The translations under genes were made by a program, and so were the position numbers. 62,856 bases of DNA from an uncultured Verrucomicrobia subdivision 3 bacterium (GTDB lineage Bacteria > Verrucomicrobiota > Verrucomicrobiia > Limisphaerales > UBA11358), in NCBI GenBank assembly GCA_903820285.1, contig CAIJGS010000329.1, positions 1-62,856 on the forward strand, read 5' to 3'. Below, piece by piece: positions 43,986 through 49,545 of this stretch; position 1 is the stretch's first letter; each line of letters opens with the position of its first letter. The notes below the pieces were generated by a model, which was not told the DNA's origin, did no database searches, and was given only the letters and a program-made list of their open reading frames with translations.

Positions 43986-44867
43986 TTAAATCGTATCCTT
44001 GAGGATGGTCAGGAACTGCTTCATGGCCGGTGAGAGCACCTTGTTCTTCTTATAAATTGCGGCCAGCGGACGGTAGAATTCGCCGTCATCAATTTCAATC
44101 GCCACCAGCGTCTGCTTGCTGATTTCCTGCGTCACCGTGCCGAGGGGCACGATGGAGATGCCGGCGTCGATTTCCACGGCGCGCTTCACGGTTTCCACGT
44201 TGTCGAATTCCATGACGTGCTTCACATCCACGCCGTGCTCGCGCAGGATCTTGTCCAGCGCCTTGCGGGTGGGGATGTCCGGCTCGAAACCAATGACCTT
44301 CTGGCCGACGAGATTTTTGAGCTTGATCGTCTTCTGGCGCGTAAACGGATGCTGCGGATGGCAGATCAGCACGAGGGGTTCCTTGCGGAGCGGAACGATT
44401 TCGAGCTTCGAATCCTTCTGCGGATAGGCAACTAGGCCGAGGTCCACCACGTTGCTGAACACATCTTCATACACCTGATTGGCGCGGCGGTATTCCACGT
44501 GCACGTTCACCGTGGGATAGCTCTTCATGAACTTCTTGATGTACGGCGGCAGATCGTGGAGGCCAATGGAGTAAATCGTGGCCACGCGGATGGTGCCGGA
44601 AATGATGTCCTTCAGCTCCTGCAGCTTGCTGTGGAGGGACTCATAAGTCTGGATGATTTGTTTGCTGTAATCATACAATACCTGGCCCTCGCGGGTGAGG
44701 CGGAACTTCTTTTTGCTGCGCTCAATGAGCAGCGATTTGAAAACGCGTTCAAGGGAACTAATCTGCTGGCTCACGGCAGACTGGGTTACCCCGTTGATTT
44801 GGGCGGCCTTGGTGAAGCTTTCCGTCTCCGCCAAGTCACAAAAAACTTTAAGGCTTTCGATTTGCAT
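43986..44867 (-). CDS. LysR-family transcriptional regulator
   Basis: 293 residues from the ATG at 44867; a TTG at 44885 is in frame but gives an unusual head. N-terminal winged HTH (about 1-65; FCDLAETESFTKAAQINGVTQSAVSQQISSLERVF) and a C-terminal effector domain (about 85-290; IRVATIYSIGLHDLPPYIKKF, HPFTRQKTIKLKNLVGQKVIGFEPDIPTRKALD). LysR regulators usually activate a divergent or nearby gene in response to a metabolite. There is no divergent neighbour gene within 230 bases; a palindrome at 44971-44998 may be a binding site. Confidence 0.9.
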   Translation of the reverse strand: MQIESLKVFCDLAETESFTKAAQINGVTQSAVSQQISSLERVFKSLLIERSKKKFRLTREGQVLYDYSKQIIQTYESLHSKLQELKDIISGTIRVATIYSIGLHDLPPYIKKFMKSYPTVNVHVEYRRANQVYEDVFSNVVDLGLVAYPQKDSKLEIVPLRKEPLVLICHPQHPFTRQKTIKLKNLVGQKVIGFEPDIPTRKALDKILREHGVDVKHVMEFDNVETVKRAVEIDAGISIVPLGTVTQEISKQTLVAIEIDDGEFYRPLAAIYKKNKVLSPAMKQFLTILKDTI

Positions 44868-44970
44868 AAGCTCAGTTAACGCCAAGAGTCATCTCAAGTC
44901 AATACCTGCATGCAAATTTTCGTACGGGTGACTAATTGGCAAGGGATGGTTGGACAAGGTAAGGTTTTGG

Positions 44971-44998
44971 GGTAATCCAGCTAAACCGTTGGATTACC
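44971..44998. promoter_or_regulatory. Palindrome upstream of the LysR gene
   Basis: GGTAATCCA (44971-44979) and TGGATTACC (44990-44998) are a perfect 9-bp inverted repeat around a 10-base spacer, 104 bases upstream of the LysR start. The spacing is similar to a T-N11-A LysR box, but binding is unproven. It could also be a hairpin repeat. Confidence 0.4.
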
Positions 44999-45030
44999 GT
45001 ACGGAATGATCGGGGAAAGGGGGATGGGAA

Positions 45031-45053
45031 CATCCAACATCCAACATCCAATG
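45031..45053. repeat. Dispersed CCAACATCC repeat
   Basis: CATCCAACATCCAACATCCA is a triple tandem of the CCAACAT unit also seen at 43651-43684, 36467-36507 and 62436. It lies between the LysR regulator and the antitoxin gene. Confidence 0.5.
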
Positions 45054-45116
45054 AAGGAGAAAAAGGCGCGCGGGGAGGTGGCGGGCACGGCGTGACGTGC
45101 CCCACCGGGACCGACG

Positions 45117-45407
45117 TCAGGCCGGCACCAATTCAATCTTCACTTTGCGACCCAGCGCCCGGGCGGCTTTGCCCAGCGTGTTCAAGGTAACCGAGGAGTT
45201 GGAGGCATCCAGCAGCCGATCCACCGCCGCGCGACTGGTTTTCATCCGGGCCGCCATTTGCGTCTTGGTGAGTTCCTGTTCTTTCAAAAGGTGCTCCAAT
45301 TGCCGGCTCAACGCTTGTTTCAGCGCCCGGGACTCGACTTCACCGAGAATGCCCTGTTCATTCAGGAAATCCCTGAAGTCGCCACCATGATGGTTTTTTT
45401 TGCTCAT
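45117..45407 (-). CDS. Antitoxin, XRE-type HTH (HigA-like)
   Basis: 96 residues. Helix-turn-helix at about 45-90: LEHLLKEQELTKTQMAARMKTSRAAVDRLLDASNSSVTLNTLGKAARALG. It is the second gene of the pair; the ATG overlaps the toxin stop (45404-45407). In HigBA-type systems the HTH antitoxin binds the toxin and represses the operon through a palindromic operator, and a perfect palindrome sits upstream at 45758-45779. Confidence 0.85.
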   Translation of the reverse strand: MSKKNHHGGDFRDFLNEQGILGEVESRALKQALSRQLEHLLKEQELTKTQMAARMKTSRAAVDRLLDASNSSVTLNTLGKAARALGRKVKIELVPA

Positions 45408-45748
45408 AACAGATATTGTCTTTTTCGTTTTTTCGCCAGTTCCAGTTCGCCTTGCGGGGTCTTTTGCTGCTTCTTGATGAAGCCATGCAGCAGCACGATT
45501 TCCTGATCCACCAGCGCGAACAGTGTCCGCGCGATGCGATTATCCAGCCGTGAACGGACTTCCCAAATGCCGTCACCGAGGTTATCAACCAGCGGCTTGC
45601 CGATCGGCCACGCATATTGCACCGTCAGAATGTCCGTGCCGATGACCTTGCAATCCTCTTTGGATAAAGCTTTCAACCATTCCCGCACCGGTTCATTGCC
45701 GGTGTCCGTCTTGAAAAAAATGACTTTGAGCGGCCGTTCAGCTTTCAT
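45404..45748 (-). CDS. Toxin of the RelE/HigB superfamily (Gp49-like)
   Basis: 114 residues. The HigB/Gp49 pattern is seen: KVIFFKTDTGNEPVREWLKALSKEDCKVIGTDI, PLVDNLGDGIWEVRSRLDNRIARTLFAL and VLLHGFIKKQQKTPQGELELAKKRKRQY. Such proteins cleave mRNA at the ribosome. The toxin-first order and overlapping antitoxin gene are typical for this branch. Transcription starts about 10 bases below the operator palindrome. Confidence 0.85.
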   Translation of the reverse strand: MKAERPLKVIFFKTDTGNEPVREWLKALSKEDCKVIGTDILTVQYAWPIGKPLVDNLGDGIWEVRSRLDNRIARTLFALVDQEIVLLHGFIKKQQKTPQGELELAKKRKRQYLL

Positions 45749-45757
45749 CCGTCATGC

Positions 45758-45779
45758 AACGTATCAGAAATGATACGTT
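45758..45779 (-). promoter_or_regulatory. Perfect palindrome, likely operator of the toxin-antitoxin operon
   Basis: AACGTATCA (45758-45766) and TGATACGTT (45771-45779) are exact inverted repeats with a 4-base centre (GAAA). It ends 10 bases before the toxin start codon. Position and symmetry fit autoregulation by the HTH antitoxin. Confidence 0.7.
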
Positions 45780-46109
45780 TGTCAATTTTCGCTGCGCAAA
45801 ATATTGATCCGAAGATGATCGGGTTGAGGGCGGCGGAGACGGCGGGATATTGCGTGAGCAACCCCGCGAGTGCGTCGTGATTGGTGGAGCATTGGCAAAT
45901 CGGCCGCGTCATGGAGGGCGGCGGGAAGCGGAGCGCCACGCCGCTTTCGCCCGTATGATGCGGATAAAATGGAGCATGGCGTCCCCATGCGCTCGAAAGC
46001 GGTGTCGCCGCTGCGCTCTGACACCGCAATCCATGACGCGTTGGGCACGCGGGAGCGGTGGCCGTCGCGCCAGCGTCTTGAGCCCCTTTAAAAACTTTGC
46101 CGAGCTGGC
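45780..46109 (-). repeat. Probable long dispersed sequence, gap before the frameshifted membrane gene
   Basis: This 330-base stretch has open frames in several registers but no recognisable domain. Minus-strand readings such as MPNASWIAVS and HDAADLPMLHQSRRTRGVAHAISRRLRRPQPDHLRINILRSEN remind me of non-coding repeats spread through Verrucomicrobia, where they are often mis-annotated as short proteins. I read it as a repeat and not a gene. Confidence 0.4.
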
Positions 46110-46552
46110 TCATAACCAACCCTCCACAAATGGCAGCCATCTGCGAAGTAAGCTGACGACCGGCCCAAGCAAGCGGTCTGATCGTAAAAACCCACGAGCC
46201 GAACGTCCGGCAGCCAACTCCCAAGCTACTCGCCAGCCGGTGTAAAAACCAAGCAAAGAGGCAAAGGCTGGAATGGCGATGATGAATAACGCCAGAAAAA
46301 TGATGATGACATCGGGCGGGCGAAAGAAATGCGATATGCCGAAAATGGCCAATAAAATCAGGCCAACAAAGGTGCTGAAATAAGCTGAAAAAGGAAAACG
46401 CCGGGAAATGAGCCTGCCATGCCCGCAGCAATTTTCTTGGCAAGGGCGCGTGTGTGTGGAGAAAACGCCAGAACAATCGCCACCATCCAAACCGCACACG
46501 CGGCAGCAAAGTAAACCATCAGAGCCAAAATGTATGCGAATGTCGGTGGCAT
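46110..46552 (-). pseudogene. Frameshifted small membrane protein of a cassette
   Basis: The minus strand begins at an ATG (46552) with MPPTFAYILALMVYFAAACAVWMVAIVLAF...FPGVFLF, and continues in another frame as SAYFSTFVGLILLAIFGISHFF to a stop at 46110. Joining the two gives a sensible membrane protein of about 147 residues with four helices. The break is at five A (46388-46392; T on the coding strand), where one missing base restores the frame. It starts 3 bases after the attC-like core GTTAGGC, so it is the next cassette after the macrodomain gene. Sequencing error is possible. Confidence 0.6.
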
Positions 46553-46554
46553 AG

Positions 46555-46649
46555 GTGGCCTAACTTAAAAGGAGCCACCGCCTACTCGCGACGTGAACCG
46601 CGATAGCGGAACGGGCAGCGCCAACGGCGGCTCCGGCGACTTAGGCCAC
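46555..46649 (-). repeat. attC-like site between two cassettes
   Basis: On the minus strand, R'' (GTGGCCTAAG, 46649-46640) and R' (AGTTAGGCCAC, 46565-46555) form 9-bp outer arms; GGCTCC / GGAGCC and neighbouring bases form inner arms (46634-46626 / 46582-46571). R' contains GTTAGGC, a perfect GTTRRRY core. The macrodomain stop TAA lies inside R'', and the next ORF begins 3 bases after R', as in integron arrays. No integrase lies in the window. Confidence 0.65.
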
Positions 46650-47111
46650 ACGTCGAAATCTGACAAATCTAACCTCTCCATCATAATCAAACTTTCGTGT
46701 CTCATCCTGCATTATGTCCAGCGCCCGCTCGGGCGAGAAACCACCAGTGCCAGCGCCAATGAGTGGGAACGCGATGGAACGATAGCCTCGCTCGTGTGCG
46801 ATGGCGAGTGCGCTACGGACGCAACTGCGGATGGCTCGTTCAGACGACTGCCAGAATATGCTGATGCCAGCAACATGAATAATGCCACGAAAAGGCAATC
46901 GGCCTGCACATGTCTCGACAGCACCACCGAGTCGAATCGCACCTTTGCGCCCCAACTCTCGAAACGGCTCATAACCTGCCCGACGCTTAATCGCGCCCGA
47001 AACGCCCTGTGGCAACAACAACCACCAAGGGATGATATTTCTGTTCCAAGCGTTAACGATGACATCCACATCTTGGTCGAGCAAGTCTCCATCGGTGACT
47101 CGTATCTCCAT
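46641..47111 (-). CDS. Macrodomain (ADP-ribose-binding) protein in cassette
   Basis: 156 residues from the ATG at 47111; the open frame reaches 47132 but would include the GTTAGGC core. The macro fold is clear: IRVTDGDLLDQDVDVIVNAWN, LLPQGVSGAIKRRAG, LPFRGIIHVAGI and IAFPLIGAGTGGFSPERALDIM. Macrodomains bind or hydrolyse ADP-ribose or its derivatives, and some reverse ADP-ribosylation by phage-defence or toxin systems. A GTTAGGCC core (minus strand, 47130-47123) lies 12 bases upstream of the ATG, and the stop sits in the attC-like site, so the whole gene looks like an integron cassette of about 566 bases. Confidence 0.85.
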   Translation of the reverse strand: MEIRVTDGDLLDQDVDVIVNAWNRNIIPWWLLLPQGVSGAIKRRAGYEPFRELGRKGAIRLGGAVETCAGRLPFRGIIHVAGISIFWQSSERAIRSCVRSALAIAHERGYRSIAFPLIGAGTGGFSPERALDIMQDETRKFDYDGEVRFVRFRRVA

Positions 47112-47120
47112 GCGCGTAGT

Positions 47121-47130
47121 GTGGCCTAAC
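47121..47130 (-). other. attC-like R' core upstream of the macrodomain gene
   Basis: The minus strand reads GTTAGGCCAC, identical to the R' core at 46564-46555. No matching R'' arm is found within 120 bases upstream, so this end of the array is incomplete or an attI-like edge. Confidence 0.5.
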
Positions 47131-47278
47131 ATTGTTCTTCTACCGCCCGCTGCGGCACGATTATTTCCATGAGTTCGATCTTATTTAAGTCTTTTCCCTT
47201 TTGTCCACAAATAATTAGCGCTCAAACATGCCCAATATGGGATTGGGAAATGCCACCCACAAAGCCTAATAATCCATT

Positions 47279-47310
47279 TCAACCACGAATTAACACCAAG
47301 GGACACGAAT
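47279..47310. repeat. Dispersed ACCACGAATTAACACC repeat
   Basis: A copy of the ACCACGAAT family (see 32542, 37536, 37948) in the gap 47133-47660, which has no gene. The rest of the gap holds the MITE. Confidence 0.5.
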
Positions 47311-47470
47311 TGAGACGATGACCGGACGCAGAACTATATGATGGCATTTATCCCGGCCTCCGCTCGCGGGCTCGCTCCAGCCTGGGCAATAATACCATTT
47401 GGAGTTTGAAACTGCACAATAATCTTCGTGCACGAGGGTTGCCCGCGTTGAGCGCCAGCGGAGCGCGGCA

Positions 47471-47616
47471 TTCAGAGCCTGTGTGAAAATATCCGAAACG
47501 CGAAAAATTCAGTCAAAAAACTGGTTCAAATCACCTTCGGAAAAAATCAAAATGCGCCATAAGCCAATTGTAAGCGCCGGTTTTTTTGGCGATTTGTTTT
47601 TCACACAGGCTCTGAA
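47471..47616. mobile_element. MITE-like element with 19-bp perfect terminal inverted repeats
   Basis: TTCAGAGCCTGTGTGAAAA (47471-47489) is exactly the reverse complement of 47598-47616. Total length 146 bases; the centre is AT-rich and non-coding (AAAAATTCAGTCAAAAAACTGG). No clear target-site duplication is seen. The GAGCCTGT-TGAAA ends recall transposase-bound TIRs, and no transposase is encoded here, so a full-length partner element must be elsewhere. Confidence 0.75.
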
Positions 47617-47660
47617 GCCCGCGCCCCGTACACGTCCACACCAGCCGCCCGCCCTACGCA

Positions 47661-48071
47661 TCAACTCATCGTAAATGCCTCGGGCAACAACCCCGGTACC
47701 GTGAATTCCCGGATGTTTTTTAAATCATCACTGTCGGCGATGAAGACATCAGCTTTGGGCGCGTATTCGGCGAGCAACTGGCGGCAGGCGCCGCAGGGCA
47801 TGGGGCCTTGGTCCCAGCGGGCCACCACAGCCACGGCCACAAAATCGCGCTTCCCCTCCGTCAGCGCCTTGAAGAGCGCGATGCGTTCCGCGCAGCACGT
47901 CAGCCCGTAGCTGGCGCTTTCCACATTCGCGCCGCCGATGATTTCGCCGGTACGCGTCAGCAGCGCGGCGCCGACCAGGAATTTCGAATACGGCGCCACC
48001 GCCCCCTTCCGGGCACGGGCGGCGGCTTTCACCAGGGAGGTTTTGACGGCGGCTTTATTTGTTTTTTTCAT
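47661..48071 (-). CDS. cdd: Cytidine deaminase
   Basis: 136 residues from the ATG at 48071 (an in-frame TTG at 48083 exists). The zinc-dependent deaminase core is present: GGANVESASYGLTCCAERIAL with the C-A-E motif and MPCGACRQLLAEY with the P-C-x-x-C motif. It converts cytidine to uridine in pyrimidine salvage. The ORF start overlaps the purine nucleoside phosphorylase stop by 17 bases, so it is the second gene of the operon. Confidence 0.93.
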   Translation of the reverse strand: MKKTNKAAVKTSLVKAAARARKGAVAPYSKFLVGAALLTRTGEIIGGANVESASYGLTCCAERIALFKALTEGKRDFVAVAVVARWDQGPMPCGACRQLLAEYAPKADVFIADSDDLKNIREFTVPGLLPEAFTMS

Positions 48072-48891
48072 GGAGGCGGGCAAAGGCTTCGATCAGGGCG
48101 GCGCCGGATTGTTTGACGCGTTCGGCGGTGACGAGGACTTCATTGTGCGAGAGTTTTTCCGGGCTGATGCCGGCGGCCAGGTTGGTGATGCAGGAAACGG
48201 CGGCCACGCGCATTCCCTCATGGCGGGCGACGATGGCCTCCGGCACCGTGCTCATGCCCACGGCATCCGCGCCGAGGGTGGCAAAGGCGCGGACTTCCGC
48301 CGGCGTCTCGTAGCTGGGGCCGCTCACGGCCAGATAAACGCCGCGCTGTAATTTGAGTCCCGCCACCTTGCCGGCCTGCACCAGGCGCGTGCGCAGTTCC
48401 AAATCGTAAACCTCCGTGAGATCCACAAAGCGCGCCAGCCCGGGGATGGCCGGACCGCGCAGCGGGTTCACCCCCATGAAATTGATGTGGTCGGTGAGCA
48501 TCATGAAATCGCCGGCATGAAATTTGGGATTGATGCCGCCGGCGGCATTGGTGAGCAGCAGATCGCGGATGCCGAAGGCGGCCAGGGTGCGGACGGCGAA
48601 AGTGACGCGGTCCATGGCATGGCCTTCATAATAATGGGCGCGCCCGCTCAGCACCGCCACCGGTGTGCCGCCGAGTTCGCCAAAATAGAGTTCACCCGCG
48701 TGGCCGCTCACACTGGGCAGCGGAAAACCCGGGATTTTGGCATACGGAATCTTTTTTTCGACGCGCAAACCGGCCAGCGCATGATGAAAGCCGCTGCCCA
48801 AAACAATCGCCAGCGTCGGACGCAAGGCTGACAATTTTTGCAAACGTTTGGCCGTCGTGGCCGGCAAAAGGGCCCCTTTTGTTACAGACAT
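48055..48891 (-). CDS. Purine nucleoside phosphorylase
   Basis: 278 residues from the ATG at 48891; a longer frame starts at 49002, overlapping the YbjQ gene. PNP motifs are in order: IVLGSGFHHAL, GFPLPSVSGHAGELYFG, VLSGRAHYYEGHAMDRVTF, LLLTNAAGGINPKFHAGDFMMLTDHINFMG, VSGPSYETPAEVRAF and the TVPEAIVARHEGM segment. It splits purine nucleosides with phosphate. Together with cdd it forms a nucleoside-salvage operon. Confidence 0.94.
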   Translation of the reverse strand: MSVTKGALLPATTAKRLQKLSALRPTLAIVLGSGFHHALAGLRVEKKIPYAKIPGFPLPSVSGHAGELYFGELGGTPVAVLSGRAHYYEGHAMDRVTFAVRTLAAFGIRDLLLTNAAGGINPKFHAGDFMMLTDHINFMGVNPLRGPAIPGLARFVDLTEVYDLELRTRLVQAGKVAGLKLQRGVYLAVSGPSYETPAEVRAFATLGADAVGMSTVPEAIVARHEGMRVAAVSCITNLAAGISPEKLSHNEVLVTAERVKQSGAALIEAFARLHEKNK

Positions 48892-48973
48892 GAAACGTGA
48901 ATAGCTGATTAACGGGTGAAACTGCAACACTTTTCGCTTTTGCAGACCCGTCCGGTCGTGTTCAATTGATGGT

Positions 48974-49312
48974 ATGAGTCTGACCCATCCTTTGACCACC
49001 ACGACGTTCGATCTGCCCGGCTACCGGGTGACGCGCTCCCTGGGCGTGGTGCGCGGCCTGATTGTCCGCTCGCGGTCGGTGATCGGCAATATCGGCGCCA
49101 ATCTCCAAAGCCTGTTCGGCGGCAACATAACACTGTACACTTCATTGTGTGAGCAGGCCCGCGAGGATGCGTTCAACCTCATGTTGACGCAGGCGGGCAC
49201 TCTGGGGGCCAACGCGGTGATCGGAGTGCGCTATGATGCCACCGAGATCGCTCCGGGCATCACCGAGGTGTTGTGCTACGGCACGGCCGTTTCCGTGGAA
49301 AAGGTCAATTGA
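48974..49312 (+). CDS. YbjQ-family protein (heavy-metal-binding-like fold, DUF74)
   Basis: 112 residues. Pentameric YbjQ fold: [55 protein letters not shown], then [29 protein letters not shown], which is the complete family pattern. Function is unclear in most bacteria; a metal-stress link has been suggested. It is divergent from the PNP-cdd operon. Confidence 0.9.
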   Translation: MSLTHPLTTTTFDLPGYRVTRSLGVVRGLIVRSRSVIGNIGANLQSLFGGNITLYTSLCEQAREDAFNLMLTQAGTLGANAVIGVRYDATEIAPGITEVLCYGTAVSVEKVN

Positions 49313-49321
49313 TTCGGAAAT

Positions 49322-49352
49322 TTGACAAACTACGGAAGTTCGGCGCTATTGT
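49322..49352 (+). promoter_or_regulatory. Possible sigma-70-like promoter of the RND gene
   Basis: TTGACA (49322-49327) and TATTGT (49347-49352) are 19 bases apart, a little longer than the usual 17, in an otherwise GC-rich stretch 190 bases before the RND gene start. A perfect hairpin CCCGGAT/ATCCGGG (49482-49498) lies in the leader, just before the in-frame GTG at 49504. Confidence 0.3.
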
Positions 49353-49545
49353 TTCTCCGTCCCAAGGTGTAAAACGGCAACCCAACCGCCGCCGGAAATA
49401 TCCGGAAATGAATTTTGCAAATGGCAGCTAATCAAACAGTGATGCAGTACAAACAACTCAGGGCGATGCCCGTGCGGCACACCCGGATTTTATCCGGGCG
49501 GCGGTGCCTGGCATTATGGTCCCCGGGGATGGAGTTGGCCGCATC

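Noticed and set aside
45745..46509. 254-codon minus-strand open frame overlapping the frameshifted gene
   Set aside because: Its content reads across the repeat-like gap and the membrane gene in the wrong register.
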